From Salirhabdus euzebyi (GTDB lineage: Bacteria; Bacillota; Bacilli; Bacillales; Alkalibacillaceae): a stretch of 64,000 nucleotides of DNA. Both the position numbers and the translations under genes were made by a program. Position 1 is the stretch's first letter; each line of letters opens with the position of its first letter. Positions 18,929-29,112 of the stretch are shown one piece after another. Location of the stretch: assembly GCF_014207435.1 (NCBI RefSeq), contig NZ_JACHGH010000001.1, forward strand, positions 310,001 through 374,000, read 5' to 3'. The notes under the pieces were generated by a model. That model had not been told where the DNA came from, made no database searches, and saw only the letters and a program-made list of their open reading frames with translations.

Positions 18929-19588
18929 TTATTTCTCCTTATTGGTTTCGTCCACATGTAAACTCCCGTCTTTATTCATGGAGCAATAGGAAATTTGTTC
19001 ATTATCCTCATATCCTAATTTCCCTAATTCCTTTTTCAACCATTTTTCATCTTTATTCATTATTTCAAGTACTTTATGTTGGATTTTGCCATCTAAAATT
19101 AACGGCTCATAAAATTTTACTGGATTATCTTTTTTCTCAAAAACAGATAACCTACCATTCGGCTCTAAAATAGCAAGTTCTACTTCTTGTATTAGTTGAA
19201 TTCCCTTATCGTGCAATTGAATGAGTAAATCATCAATATTATAGCGTTGTTCACTCATTTCCTTTTCATCTAATTTTCCTTCTCGTATAATAACAGCAGG
19301 TCTACCGTCCATCCACCGTCTAGCTTTTTGACTGTTTAAAGAAACACGAGCAGTTATTCTTTGAATAATCAAGAGAATAACCATAGGTGTAATGGAAAAC
19401 AAAAAACTCTTATCTACGCTTTCTATCGATATAACAGCCATCTCGGCTAACATAATGAAAATAACGAGGTCTAGGATACCTATCTCTCCTATCTCTCTTT
19501 TTCCCATGATTCTCAGTATCCCAAATACAACTATATAGGCGCCAAAAGTTCTTAAAACAATGATAAAAAGATCAAATGCTAGTTCCAT
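18929..19588 (-). CDS. DUF421 membrane protein (YrbG/YetF type)
   Basis: 219-residue protein with two or three N-terminal membrane helices (about 7-27, 37-55, 60-77) and a soluble C-terminal DUF421 domain with RWMDGRPAVIIREGKLD (about 90-106) and NIDDLLIQLHDKGI. B. subtilis has yrbG, same family, beside spoVB; related YetF/YdfS proteins there are sporulation or membrane linked. The start is ATG 19588 with a weak AGAAGAG ribosome site. A 17-bp inverted repeat (19600-19647) stands immediately upstream. The biochemical role is unknown. Confidence 0.85.
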   Translation of the reverse strand: MELAFDLFIIVLRTFGAYIVVFGILRIMGKREIGEIGILDLVIFIMLAEMAVISIESVDKSFLFSITPMVILLIIQRITARVSLNSQKARRWMDGRPAVIIREGKLDEKEMSEQRYNIDDLLIQLHDKGIQLIQEVELAILEPNGRLSVFEKKDNPVKFYEPLILDGKIQHKVLEIMNKDEKWLKKELGKLGYEDNEQISYCSMNKDGSLHVDETNKEK

Positions 19589-19599
19589 GTCTACTCTTC

Positions 19600-19647
19600 T
19601 ACTTTCTATTAAGTTATTCCCACTATTTATTAACCTAATAGAAAGTA
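19600..19647 (-). repeat. Long inverted repeat ahead of the DUF421 gene
   Basis: Arms 19600-19616 and 19631-19647, 17 bp with one mismatch, 14-nt loop. There is no U run after it on the minus strand, so it is a weak terminator for the carrier gene upstream. It may instead be an RNA stabiliser or an operator near the ribosome site of the next gene. Confidence 0.6.
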
Positions 19648-19665
19648 TTTATACATGGCGCTACA

Positions 19666-20970
19666 CTACTGTACAGAAGCTTGCATAAACGGAATTAAGT
19701 ATCTAAAGAAAATATAAACGGTACATATGATAAGTGAGAAAATAACGATTGGAAAACCATACTTCATAAATCGCAAAAAGGAAATCCCTTTACCATATGT
19801 AGCTGCGATACCCGCTACGACCACATTTGCAGAAGCACCGACTAATGTTCCATTTCCGCCTAAACATGCTCCTAATGCAAGTGCCCACCACAATGGATCT
19901 AAGTTCATCATGCCATAGTCTTTAAATTCTTGAATGATTGGTATCATAGCCGCAACAAACGGAATGTTGTCAACGATTCCAGAAAAGATTCCAGAAATCC
20001 ATAAAATGATCAATGCCGTTTTAGGCAAGTCCCCTTCCGTTGCAAAAATAATGCCTTTCGCTACTTCGTCAATTACACCAGTTGCTTGTAAACCACCTAC
20101 TAAAATGAATAGTCCGATAAAGAAAAATAAAGTAAGCCATTCCACTTCTTGAAATATTTTTTCAGCCTGTACATCTTTTTCTGATAAGAGAAGTAAAAGT
20201 AATGCACCACAAACAGCTACAGTTGTTAGTTCCACATGTAAAATTGGATGAAGTAAAAATCCTACGATTGTTAGACCTAACACACCTAGTGATTTATATA
20301 ATAACGGTGTTTTTTTTAAATAATCTTCAGGTTTTAATTGTTTTATCTTTTCTGGATCCAATTTAACTTTTTTTAACGATTTTCTAAAGAGGAAATACAA
20401 TAAAAACATCGTACAAATAAAAATAATGAATACAACAGGTGCCATATTCTTCAAAAATGAAGTGAACGTTAAATGTTCTACTGCTTGGCCAATCATAATG
20501 TTTGGTGGGTCACCTATTAATGTCGCAGCTCCACCTATATTAGAACTGAAAATAATAGAAATTAAATAAGGAAATGCGGGTAACTGCAATATAGATGTTA
20601 AATTTAATAAAACAGGAACAAACAATAAAACAGTCGTTACATTGTCTAAGAGAGCTGATCCTAAAGCAGTTAAACAAGAAATAACAATTAATAAGCGAAC
20701 TGGCTCTCCTTTTACTTTTTGGGCCAATAACAATGCTATGTATTCAAAAAATCCGGTTTTCTGTGTGATGGAAACTAAAACCATCATCGAGAACAGAAGG
20801 GTTATCGTGTGCCAATCTATATAAGAATAAAAGGCATCATTCCAATCATAAATACCAATACATAACATTAATACGCCACCTGTTAATGCTACTAACGCCC
20901 TATTCACTTTTTCCATAATGATAAAAATATAACTTACTAAAAATATCGCAATTGAAAACGCTGCCTCCAT
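19666..20970 (-). CDS. ArsB/NhaD-type ion transporter
   Basis: 434-aa membrane carrier of the ion transporter (IT) superfamily, with about eleven helices in two related halves. The first half shows LGSALLDNVTTVLLFVPV and SNIGGAATLIGDPPNIMIG (about 130-160). The second half shows the mirrored GIFSGIVDNIPFVAAMIP and GGNGTLVGASANVVVAG (about 325-395). Such proteins export anions or exchange sodium and protons; the substrate cannot be told from sequence. AAGGAG lies 8 nt before ATG 20970. It is not at this locus in B. subtilis, so it looks like an insertion between yrbG and yrzE equivalents. Confidence 0.85.
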   Translation of the reverse strand: MEAAFSIAIFLVSYIFIIMEKVNRALVALTGGVLMLCIGIYDWNDAFYSYIDWHTITLLFSMMVLVSITQKTGFFEYIALLLAQKVKGEPVRLLIVISCLTALGSALLDNVTTVLLFVPVLLNLTSILQLPAFPYLISIIFSSNIGGAATLIGDPPNIMIGQAVEHLTFTSFLKNMAPVVFIIFICTMFLLYFLFRKSLKKVKLDPEKIKQLKPEDYLKKTPLLYKSLGVLGLTIVGFLLHPILHVELTTVAVCGALLLLLLSEKDVQAEKIFQEVEWLTLFFFIGLFILVGGLQATGVIDEVAKGIIFATEGDLPKTALIILWISGIFSGIVDNIPFVAAMIPIIQEFKDYGMMNLDPLWWALALGACLGGNGTLVGASANVVVAGIAATYGKGISFLRFMKYGFPIVIFSLIICTVYIFFRYLIPFMQASVQ

Positions 20971-21097
20971 AAAAGTTCTCCTTTTTTTCTTTATTTTTAC
21001 TATGTATATTCATGTCCCCCTCGAAAATATTTGCTTCTATTTTTTTTATTTGTGAATAGAATGATTTTAAACATGGACAAACAAGGGGGATAGTTTT

Positions 21098-21481
21098 ATG
21101 GCGACAAAGCGATTAACTGCCTTACTTTATGGATGGGTAACGATATTTTTATTTATGCTAATTAGTAGTTTTATCTTGGCACTTTTCATTCGCTACACGG
21201 AATTATCGAGTAGTACACTGGCATGGTTAACATTAGGTTTAGGGTTGTTATATTTATTTGCTGGAGGGTTCTTAGCAGGTGTCAAAGGAAAGGATAAAGG
21301 ATGGCTTCTTGGGGGTATAACAGGTATTGGATATAGTTTATTTATTTTCTTATATCAGTATCTAGCGCATGATCAAATCTTTCAAGGAGATCAATGGTTA
21401 TACCATGGGCTATTCTTAGTTGCGGCTATTTTTGGTGGAATTATTGGAGTGAACATGAGTAATTCGGAGGCTAATAAATAG
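21098..21481 (+). CDS. Small TIGR04086-type membrane protein (YrzE-like)
   Basis: 127 residues with four predicted membrane helices (about 10-32, 41-60, 68-90, 103-122), rich in Gly and Leu, no catalytic motif. It matches the TIGR04086 family by helix pattern and position; B. subtilis has yrzE beside yajC (yrbF). AAGGGGGA is upstream of ATG 21098. It is divergent from the ArsB/NhaD-type gene. The function is unknown; homologous genes are often sporulation-linked (recalled, not shown here). Confidence 0.78.
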   Translation: MATKRLTALLYGWVTIFLFMLISSFILALFIRYTELSSSTLAWLTLGLGLLYLFAGGFLAGVKGKDKGWLLGGITGIGYSLFIFLYQYLAHDQIFQGDQWLYHGLFLVAAIFGGIIGVNMSNSEANK

Positions 21482-21492
21482 TTATAGGAACA

Positions 21493-21650
21493 AAAGCGCA
21501 AGGATCTTGCTCAGCCTAAGGCAGGCATAAGACAAGACCTGCCGTGGAGGTATTGTCACAGAAGGGATTGACTTATGTCCCGATGGGGTAGGTGCTGGAG
21601 CTAGACGTGGCTCCCCCGTGCAACTAACTTATCCACAAGTCCGAAATTTT
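21493..21650. repeat. Intergenic GC-richer repeat-like element
   Basis: Gene-free stretch between the YrzE-like gene and yajC. It is more GC-rich than its surroundings and full of imperfect inverted repeats (GGCATAAGACA with TGACTTATGTCC; GCTCAGCCTA with TAGGTGCTGGAGC). The pattern AAGCGCAAGG ... AGGTGCTGGAGCTAGAC resembles, from memory, a dispersed repeat of many Bacillus genomes. There is only one copy here, so repetition is not proven. Confidence 0.45.
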
Positions 21651-21670
21651 ATAATTTCCTAAGCAGCAAG

Positions 21671-21706
21671 AAAAAAGCGTTTTCTCTTATGAGAAAACGC
21701 TTTTTT
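21671..21706. terminator. Terminator after yajC
   Basis: 16-bp perfect stem (21671-21686 with 21691-21706), TTAT loop, T runs both ways. It serves yajC on the minus strand and can stop plus-strand transcription too. Confidence 0.88.
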
Positions 21707-21711
21707 TAGCA

Positions 21712-21975
21712 TTAGTCATTACTTACTACTTCACGAACAGCAGAACGATCGTATGTAAGCTTTGTGCCATCTTCAACACGGATTACAATTGTCCCTTCAT
21801 CTAAAGCATGAACGGTACCATGTAGGCCTCCAATTGTAACAATCTTGTCATCCTTCTTTAATTCGCTTTGCATGTTTTGTACAGCTTTTTGACGCTTTTG
21901 CTGAGGACGAATTAAAATGAAATAGAAAATAACAAAAAACAATAAAATTGGTGCTAATTGAATCAATACATCCAT
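21712..21975 (-). CDS. yajC: Preprotein translocase subunit YajC
   Basis: Accessory of SecDF. 87 aa with one N-terminal membrane helix (about 4-23), then RPQQKRQKAVQNMQ, the family signature, and a small beta domain (DKIVTIGGLHGTV). I start at ATG 21975: AAGGAGGGG is 8 nt upstream and MDVLIQLAP is the normal N-terminus; an in-frame codon at 21996 falls within or before that ribosome site. It follows tgt by 24 bp, in the same operon as queA-tgt, as in many bacteria. Confidence 0.95.
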   Translation of the reverse strand: MDVLIQLAPILLFFVIFYFILIRPQQKRQKAVQNMQSELKKDDKIVTIGGLHGTVHALDEGTIVIRVEDGTKLTYDRSAVREVVSND

Positions 21976-21999
21976 TATATTTTCCCCTCCTTTCACTAA

Positions 22000-23139
<1,140 letters not shown>

Positions 23140-23155
23140 CTAACACTCTCCTGAA

Positions 23156-24184
23156 CTACTTGATTAACATTGCATCTCCAAAGCTAAAAAAACGATATTC
23201 CTTTTCCACTGCTTCCTTATAGGCTTTCAGAATAAAGTCTTTTCCTGCTAATGCACTTACTAACATAATTAAGGTTGATTTTGGCAAATGAAAGTTTGTA
23301 ATTAGCCCATCAATTGCTTTGAAATGATATGGAGGATAGATAAAAATATCTGTCCATCCACTAGCCTCTACAAACCGACCCTCATTATCCCTTGCGATTG
23401 TCTCAAGTGTTCGTGTAGAGGTAGTCCCAACTGTAATGATTTTTCCACCTTGATTTTTAACATCATTTAGCAATTGTGCAGTTTCCTTGTCCATCCGGTA
23501 AAATTCTGCATGCATTTCATGAGTTTCAATATCGTCTACATTCACAGGTCGGAAAGTACCTAATCCAACATGTAACGTAATATAGGCAATATGAACCCCC
23601 ATATGTTCTATTTCTTCCAGTAATTCCTTTGTGAAATGTAAACCTGCTGTTGGAGCTGCTGCGGATCCTTCTTCCTTCGCATAAACTGTTTGGTAGCGAT
23701 CCTTGTCTTCCAACTGTTCCTTTATATATGGCGGAAGAGGCATTTCACCTAGTTGATCTAAGATTTCGTAAAAGATACCTTCATAGTCAAACCGTAATAT
23801 CCTTCCACCATGTTCTTTTTCATGTGTACACTCAGCAGATAGTATTCCACTACCAAATTCAATTACAGCACCCTTTTTCACTTTTTTTGCAGGCTTAATA
23901 AGCACTTCCCATTCATCTTGATCCATTTGATGAAGAAGGAGAACTTCTATTTTAGCTCCCGTATCTTTTTTAACTCCAAATAAACGGGCAGGTAAAACCT
24001 TTGTATTGTTTAAAACTAAACAATCTCCTGCTTTTACATATTCTTTAATGGAACTAAACGTTGTGTGAGCAATCGTTTTCTCTTCTTTATCCAATACCAT
24101 TAATCTAGAAGCAGTACGATCCACTAATGGCGTTTGGGCAATTAATTTATCTGGTAAATTAAAATCGAAGTCTTCTACTTTCAT
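23156..24184 (-). CDS. queA: S-adenosylmethionine:tRNA ribosyltransferase-isomerase
   Basis: Adds the cyclopentenediol epoxide moiety, from the ribosyl part of SAM, to preQ1 in tRNA. 342 aa, usual length. The family N-terminus [15 protein letters not shown] is at residues 4-18, APTAGLHFT lies near 172, [11 protein letters not shown] near 223, and the C-terminal [16 protein letters not shown] near 300. It is followed closely by tgt and preceded by the DUF2905 gene in one minus-strand operon (ruvA-ruvB-DUF2905-queA-tgt-yajC). Confidence 0.97.
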   Translation of the reverse strand: MKVEDFDFNLPDKLIAQTPLVDRTASRLMVLDKEEKTIAHTTFSSIKEYVKAGDCLVLNNTKVLPARLFGVKKDTGAKIEVLLLHQMDQDEWEVLIKPAKKVKKGAVIEFGSGILSAECTHEKEHGGRILRFDYEGIFYEILDQLGEMPLPPYIKEQLEDKDRYQTVYAKEEGSAAAPTAGLHFTKELLEEIEHMGVHIAYITLHVGLGTFRPVNVDDIETHEMHAEFYRMDKETAQLLNDVKNQGGKIITVGTTSTRTLETIARDNEGRFVEASGWTDIFIYPPYHFKAIDGLITNFHLPKSTLIMLVSALAGKDFILKAYKEAVEKEYRFFSFGDAMLIK

Positions 24185-24202
24185 GTTTATCTCCTGACTC
24201 TT

Positions 24203-24403
24203 TTATCGTATTTTTCCGAAGATGTAAAATAAAAGGGATAGAATAATGCTTACAACTATAGATGTCATTATTGGAAAAAAGACCGTAACATTACCTTTCT
24301 TAAAGGAAAAATCACCTGGTAATTTTCCAATTACACTCCATATAATGCCAATGATAATAAAAATAATACCTATAACAACAAAGATCTTCCCAAAATCAGT
24401 CAA
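24203..24403 (-). CDS. DUF2905 small membrane protein
   Basis: 66 residues, two membrane helices (about 6-25 and 43-62) linked by [17 protein letters not shown], the signature of the DUF2905 family. Its ATG overlaps the ruvB stop by 4 nt (ATGA type), so it is coupled to ruvB. The same gene sits between ruvB and queA in other Bacilli (yrzS in B. subtilis, from memory). The function is not known. A regulatory or structural membrane role is all that can be said. Confidence 0.85.
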   Translation of the reverse strand: MTDFGKIFVVIGIIFIIIGIIWSVIGKLPGDFSFKKGNVTVFFPIMTSIVVSIILSLLFYIFGKIR

Positions 24404-25401
24404 TCCTTTGGTACCTCCCGATTAAAATGTTCATAAGCAAGCGGTGTTACTATTCTTCCCCTAGGTGTACGTTGAATAAAACCAATTTGAAGTAAAAACG
24501 GTTCATAAACGTCCTCAATCGTTTGTGATTCTTCTCCTATCGTTGCGGAAATAGTATCTAAACCAACTGGACCACCTCTAAACCTATCCATCATACCAAT
24601 CAAGTATTTATGATCAATGTGATCTAAGCCTTGGGCGTCAACCTGCAACATTTTTAACGCTTTTTGTGTTGTGTGGATTGAAATAACGTTCTCTCCATCA
24701 ACTTGCGCAATGTCTCTTACCCTTTTTAATAATCTATTTGCAATTCGAGGAGTTCCTCTAGATCTCCTTGCCACTTCTAAAGCAGCGTCCTCTTTAATTC
24801 CAACGTGGAAAATATCTGCTGTTCGACTAACAATATCACACAGATCTTTCGTTTCATAATATTCTAACCTACATAAAACACCAAATCTATCTCGTAAAGG
24901 AGCCGATAGAAGTCCCGCCCTCGTCGTTGCACCAACTAAAGTGAAAGGAGGTAAGTCTAACCGAACGGACCGTGCACTAGAACCTGTACCTATAACAATA
25001 TCTAAACAGAAATCCTCCATCGCAGGATAAAGTACTTCTTCAACCGAACGTGGAAGACGGTGTATTTCGTCAATAAAAAGGACATCACCTGGTTCAAGAG
25101 AGGATAAAATGGCTGCTAAATCACCAGCTCTTTCTATTGCAGGTCCAGAAGTAGTTCGAAATTGGACACCCATTTCGTTAGCTATGATCGATGCTAATGT
25201 AGTTTTACCTAATCCAGGAGGTCCATATAATAATACGTGATCTAATGGTTCATTTCTCATTTTTGCTGCTTCGATAAAAATACGTAAATTTTCTTTCGTT
25301 TTTGTTTGACCGATATACTGATTTAATGATTCCGGTCTAAGACTATATTCTACGGATGTGTCTTCTTCATGTAGCTCACCAGATACCATTCTTTCATCCA
25401 T
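24400..25401 (-). CDS. ruvB: Holliday junction branch migration helicase RuvB
   Basis: Hexameric AAA+ motor that drives Holliday junction migration with RuvA. 333 aa. Walker A is [12 protein letters not shown] (about 58-69), Walker [12 protein letters not shown] (about 105), sensor 1 GATTRAG near 152, and the arginine finger region [13 protein letters not shown] near 165. The C-terminal winged helix carries FIQRTPRGR. It follows ruvA by 18 bp and overlaps the next gene by 4 nt. Confidence 0.98.
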   Translation of the reverse strand: MDERMVSGELHEEDTSVEYSLRPESLNQYIGQTKTKENLRIFIEAAKMRNEPLDHVLLYGPPGLGKTTLASIIANEMGVQFRTTSGPAIERAGDLAAILSSLEPGDVLFIDEIHRLPRSVEEVLYPAMEDFCLDIVIGTGSSARSVRLDLPPFTLVGATTRAGLLSAPLRDRFGVLCRLEYYETKDLCDIVSRTADIFHVGIKEDAALEVARRSRGTPRIANRLLKRVRDIAQVDGENVISIHTTQKALKMLQVDAQGLDHIDHKYLIGMMDRFRGGPVGLDTISATIGEESQTIEDVYEPFLLQIGFIQRTPRGRIVTPLAYEHFNREVPKD

Positions 25402-25419
25402 TCCTAATGTCCCCTCCTA

Positions 25420-26046
25420 CTATCTTTGTTCCATCATTAGTGAAAGACCTTTTCTAATATAATCATCCACTGATTCGAAATTTTCTTTCTTTAACATAGG
25501 AATGATACGTTGTACTTCGCGCTCGGAATAGCCTAAAGATTTCAATGCTTCCATCGCTTCATTTAATTGTTCTAAGCGTTCCTTTAGACCACCTTGATTT
25601 TGAGGATTATCCGTATCACTATTACTGCCTTTATCTATTCCTATCCAATCGGACACTTTACCTTTCAAATCCAAAATCATTTGTCTAGCTGTTTTTTTTC
25701 CTACTCCCGGAAATTGGGTTAGATACTTTTCGTCTTCTTGCTCTATCGCATTTGCTATTTCTGTTACACCAGAAGTAGCAACAATGCTCAGGGCGCTTTT
25801 CGGACCTATGCCAGATACGTTTAGCAGTTTAGCGAATAAATGCTTTTCTTCCTTCTTTTTAAAACCGTATAATAACTGTTGATCTTCTCTTACATAGTGA
25901 TATGTATAAACTCTAATTTTTTCATCTATATTATGTTGAAACTGATATGGATTGGCACAAACAATTTCATAACCAATTCCATTTACAACAATTACGACAT
26001 TATTTATATCAACTGAATCCACTTGTCCTTCTATAAATGCAAACAT
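25420..26046 (-). CDS. ruvA: Holliday junction branch migration complex subunit RuvA
   Basis: Binds four-way DNA junctions and loads RuvB. 208 aa. N-terminal OB-fold (residues 1-62), a tandem helix-hairpin-helix region with LLNVSGIGPKSALSI near 73-87 and FPGVGKKTARQMILDLKGK near 110-128, then an acidic linker and the C-terminal RuvB-binding domain (LKSLGYSEREVQRII). It is the first gene of the ruvAB-queA-tgt-yajC operon. The 148 bp upstream contain the bofC terminator and presumably its promoter. Confidence 0.97.
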   Translation of the reverse strand: MFAFIEGQVDSVDINNVVIVVNGIGYEIVCANPYQFQHNIDEKIRVYTYHYVREDQQLLYGFKKKEEKHLFAKLLNVSGIGPKSALSIVATSGVTEIANAIEQEDEKYLTQFPGVGKKTARQMILDLKGKVSDWIGIDKGSNSDTDNPQNQGGLKERLEQLNEAMEALKSLGYSEREVQRIIPMLKKENFESVDDYIRKGLSLMMEQR

Positions 26047-26149
26047 GAAATTTAGGTCCTTTCTACATTAGCCTTTCATCCTTTCTATTTTAACATATTT
26101 TCGTAATAAATCTCGTTCCTACACGTTTATATCTCATGAAGGAACAAAA

Positions 26150-26183
26150 AGGAGAAGTAATTTTCGAAAAAATTACTTCTCCT
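26150..26183 (-). terminator. Terminator after bofC
   Basis: 15-bp perfect stem (26150-26164 with 26169-26183) followed on the minus strand by TTTTTG. Confidence 0.87.
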
Positions 26184-26194
26184 CAGCTTAGGCT

Positions 26195-26782
26195 TTAGCT
26201 TTCATCCAAAACAGGTTCACTACTTGCATAATCTCTATAGGTCTTCATTACATCTTCAAATGTAGACCTTTTTTCAATCTTAATGCCTGCCTTCAATTGA
26301 TCCATTCGATGACTTTCAAGCTTACCTACATCAATTTCATAGAAAGCCTTAATTACTTTATTCTGTTGCGGCTTCCCATTAAAAATAGATAGTACATTAT
26401 CTTCATCTAGACCAAAATAACCATTTTGTTTCACAGATGGCGACAAATCATCTACTTTTTTCTGAAAAACGACCTTACCTTCTGATTGCTCTACTAAATT
26501 CCAGGATTCATATCCAGCCCAAAAATCTTGTAATGACCAAACAGTCTCCTGTCTTACTTCCTCTTCTACACTTCCATCTAGGTATTTAGTTTGTAGAACG
26601 ACCTCTAACTCTAAAGGTTCACGTTCCCACGCTTTTTTCTCTTCCTCTTTTTCTACTTTTTGCTCTCTTTCTTTTACAACTGCTTTATTAGGTTCATTCG
26701 TTCCTTCCGCGAATACTTGGAAGGAAGTGATAATAAGCAAAAGTAGCGCAACCATAGGGAATATGGAAGTCTTTTTGTTCAT
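26195..26782 (-). CDS. bofC: BofC-like forespore checkpoint protein
   Basis: Intercompartmental regulator of pro-sigma-K processing. In B. subtilis, BofC is secreted from the forespore and restrains the SpoIVB signal to SpoIVFA/SpoIVFB, both of which are also in this window. 195 aa: signal peptide (about 8-27, ending FAEG), a highly charged KE-rich spacer (30-55), then the conserved two-domain BofC body (TVWSLQDFWAGYESW, NGYFGLDEDNVLSIFNG). The start ATG 26782 is chosen because GAAGGG is 8 nt upstream; ATG 26788 and GTG 26791 touch that site. Confidence 0.88.
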   Translation of the reverse strand: MNKKTSIFPMVALLLLIITSFQVFAEGTNEPNKAVVKEREQKVEKEEEKKAWEREPLELEVVLQTKYLDGSVEEEVRQETVWSLQDFWAGYESWNLVEQSEGKVVFQKKVDDLSPSVKQNGYFGLDEDNVLSIFNGKPQQNKVIKAFYEIDVGKLESHRMDQLKAGIKIEKRSTFEDVMKTYRDYASSEPVLDES

Positions 26783-26819
26783 TTCCATCACCCTTCATTT
26801 TTATAGAATTTAATGAAAA

Positions 26820-26858
26820 AAAAGTTCTATTTCCAGTTTTCCCAGAAATAGAACTTTT
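26820..26858 (-). terminator. Terminator after yebC
   Basis: 14-bp stem (26820-26833 with 26845-26858), followed on the minus strand by a T-rich run. Confidence 0.82.
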
Positions 26859-26890
26859 ACTCAAAAATACTATAGAAAGTGATAAATTTT

Positions 26891-27613
26891 TTATGCCATG
26901 TTGTGATGGATATCTTGAACATCATCACTATCTTCTAACATATCCATTAACTTTAACATTTTCTCTTCTAACTCAGGTGATAGTTGTGTTGTTGTTTGTG
27001 GAATCATTGTTAGTTCTGCCGTTTCAAATTGGTAACCTTTTTCTAGTAATGCATCTCTTACTCCGGTAAAAGATTCAGGATCTGTGTAAATTTCAAAGAC
27101 TTCCTCAGAAGTTTCTATTTCATCTGCCCCAGCATCAATAACATCCATCATTAGCTCATCTTCATCTATGTTATGTTCTCTTCTATCGATGACAAAATAT
27201 CCTTTTCGATCAAACATAAATGCCACACAGCCATTTTCCCCTAAATTACCACCATTTTTAGAAAATGCATGGCGTACTTCAGAAGCAGTTCGGTTACGAT
27301 TATCAGTTAGTACATTTACCATAACAGCAACACCACCAGGACCATACCCTTCGTAAGTCGTCTCCTCATAATTGACTCCATCCAGACCACCAGTGGCTTT
27401 TTTTATGGCTCTTTCTATATTATCATTCGGCATGTTATTAGATTTTGCCTTGTCTACTGCTAAACGAAGTGCAGAGTTTGTATCGGTGTCTGGCCCACCT
27501 TCTTTTGCAGCAATATAAATCTCTTTAGCAAGCTTCATAAATATTTTACCTTTTTTTGCATCTTGAGCATTTTTTCGATGTTGTATATTTTTCCACTTGG
27601 AATGACCAGCCAT
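26891..27613 (-). CDS. yebC: YebC/PmpR family protein
   Basis: 240-aa member of the YebC/TACO1 family; members act as transcription regulators or help ribosomes through proline-rich stretches. The family start [18 protein letters not shown] is present, with the central [21 protein letters not shown] around residues 85-105. I start at ATG 27613, where GGAGAGGTGAG is 7 nt upstream; the in-frame codon at 27625 adds four extra residues ahead of the conserved N-terminus. It corresponds to B. subtilis yrbC between coxA and bofC. Confidence 0.95.
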   Translation of the reverse strand: MAGHSKWKNIQHRKNAQDAKKGKIFMKLAKEIYIAAKEGGPDTDTNSALRLAVDKAKSNNMPNDNIERAIKKATGGLDGVNYEETTYEGYGPGGVAVMVNVLTDNRNRTASEVRHAFSKNGGNLGENGCVAFMFDRKGYFVIDRREHNIDEDELMMDVIDAGADEIETSEEVFEIYTDPESFTGVRDALLEKGYQFETAELTMIPQTTTQLSPELEEKMLKLMDMLEDSDDVQDIHHNMA

Positions 27614-27699
27614 AGCTAATCTCACCTCTCCATTTTATTCCCTTTTACTATATCATACCTTAGGAAATGGACAACGCTTTTACCTACTATTCTTATTAC

Positions 27700-28452
27700 T
27701 TAATCTAAAAGTTCTGAAACGTGATAAATTTTCCCGTTTTCTAGCTCTTCTTTAACGAGCATATTCACAAAAGCTGTCGCAACTACATTCGGATCACGTA
27801 ACAGTCCTTTTTCTTTATAGTCTTTAAATTTGTCAATGTCATCAAAAGCTTCTTTGGAAGCAGAACGAATTTCGCCTTGCATATCCGTGTCCATTATACT
27901 TGGACTATATGCAATAACTTTGTGAATGGATTTAACATTATTCAATTCTAATGCTGTTGTTTCCGTAAACATGTTTAAAGCAGCTTTTGAACTACAGTAT
28001 GTACTCCATCCGTGTACAGCTTTACTCCCAGCGCCAGATGAAATATTAATAATTACAGTTGGAATTAGATTATCTTTTCTTACAAACAGATTTGTAATAA
28101 AAATAGGTGCTAGAACATTAAGTGAAAAATGCTTTTTAACTATATCCTGTTGTAATTTTCCAACCGTTTCAATTGGGTCAACAATTCCAGCATTGTTCAC
28201 AACAAATAGTTGGTCTACTGTTTTATTTTTAAGATAAGCTGAAATCTGCTCAAAAGTTTCTTGCCTATCATCCTCAGATGATAAATCACAATTATAGTGC
28301 AAATAGCCGACATTACAGACTTCTGCCAGCTCCTTTAATTCAGTATTCTCTGTTCTTGAGACACTAACAACACTAATTTCCTTATTCAAAAACTGTTTAG
28401 CTAAACCAAAGCCTAAACCTTTTGATGCACCCGTAATAACAGCATACTTCAT
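27700..28452 (-). CDS. Short-chain dehydrogenase, benzil-reductase-like
   Basis: 250-aa Rossmann-fold NAD(P)-dependent reductase. TGASKGLGFGLA (about 7-18) binds the cofactor, NNAG lies at about 87, and the catalytic Ser ... Tyr-xxx-Lys is seen as ISSGAG and YCSSK near residue 150. Overall pattern and C-terminus resemble the (S)-benzoin-forming benzil reductase YueD group of Bacillus; the true substrate is unknown. The start is ATG 28452 with GAGGG 6 nt upstream. It is not present at this place in B. subtilis (yebC-coxA neighbours), so likely an insertion. Confidence 0.85.
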   Translation of the reverse strand: MKYAVITGASKGLGFGLAKQFLNKEISVVSVSRTENTELKELAEVCNVGYLHYNCDLSSEDDRQETFEQISAYLKNKTVDQLFVVNNAGIVDPIETVGKLQQDIVKKHFSLNVLAPIFITNLFVRKDNLIPTVIINISSGAGSKAVHGWSTYCSSKAALNMFTETTALELNNVKSIHKVIAYSPSIMDTDMQGEIRSASKEAFDDIDKFKDYKEKGLLRDPNVVATAFVNMLVKEELENGKIYHVSELLD

Positions 28453-28477
28453 CAAAATCCCTCACTTTATGTTTTTA

Positions 28478-28512
28478 AAACAGGTGTAGAGTGTCAACCC
28501 CTACACCTGTTT
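28478..28512 (-). terminator. Terminator after the coxA-like gene
   Basis: 12-bp perfect stem (28478-28489 with 28501-28512) just past the stop, with TTTTAAAAAC following on the minus strand. Confidence 0.78.
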
Positions 28513-28514
28513 CC

Positions 28515-29039
28515 TTAATAATTTAAAGGCCTGGCGTTTAAATTTTTTATTCGATCAAAATAAGCAGCATCTGTATAAATAGCCACATCATTTCGATTTG
28601 TTAAACGCTCCACCGCTTCTCTAACTTTATTTTGAACCTCTGGATCCATTCTTTCGTGCTCATTGACCTTGAGTGCTACTAGAACTCTAAAAGGGGTAAC
28701 AACTGTCTGGACTTCTACTACTCCACTTATTCCTTCTACTTCTTCTGTAATTTTATCGGCAATTCCTGCCAATTCTTCGTCAGCATAAGAGGTCTGTCCT
28801 TCTTTTTGATTTGGTGATCTTCTGTTCAATTCTTGTTGATACGCCTTTGATTTATTTGCAGAATGTTCAGGTGTATAATTGTTGTTATTTTGTTGTTCAT
28901 CCATCCTATATTCTATAGGCTGAGTCAAATAGTCATTATTCGTCTCTGTTTGATTATTATTTAACTGATTTGCTTCATTACCACAGCCTGCAAGTGTTAT
29001 CCCTAAAACAGTTGTCACAATGATAAGATTTTTTTTCAA
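28515..29039 (-). CDS. YhcN/YlaJ-family sporulation lipoprotein, CoxA-like
   Basis: 174-aa lipoprotein. A positively charged start and hydrophobic stretch lead to the lipobox LAGC (Cys about residue 19). Then comes a long Asn/Gln-rich spacer (20-65) and a YhcN/YlaJ domain (ADKITEEVEGISGVVEVQTVV at about 88-108, given here as its first 20 residues ADKITEEVEGISGVVEVQTV). The start is TTG 29039, since GGGAGGTG sits 7 nt upstream; in-frame GTG 29060 lies before that site. It occupies the place of coxA (yrbB), the cortex protein downstream of safA in B. subtilis. Probable spore inner membrane or cortex role (inference). Confidence 0.82.
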   Translation of the reverse strand: MKKNLIIVTTVLGITLAGCGNEANQLNNNQTETNNDYLTQPIEYRMDEQQNNNNYTPEHSANKSKAYQQELNRRSPNQKEGQTSYADEELAGIADKITEEVEGISGVVEVQTVVTPFRVLVALKVNEHERMDPEVQNKVREAVERLTNRNDVAIYTDAAYFDRIKNLNARPLNY

Positions 29040-29112
29040 CAAAAAACACCTCCCTTTCACTTTTATTTTGTAAAAAGGAGGTAATAATTAACCCCGTTAC
29101 ATTTAGGAAATA

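Noticed and set aside
28860-29000. Asn/Gln-rich stretch of the coxA-like gene as DNA repeat
   Set aside because: It is a low-complexity protein spacer after the lipobox, common in spore lipoproteins; no DNA-level period.
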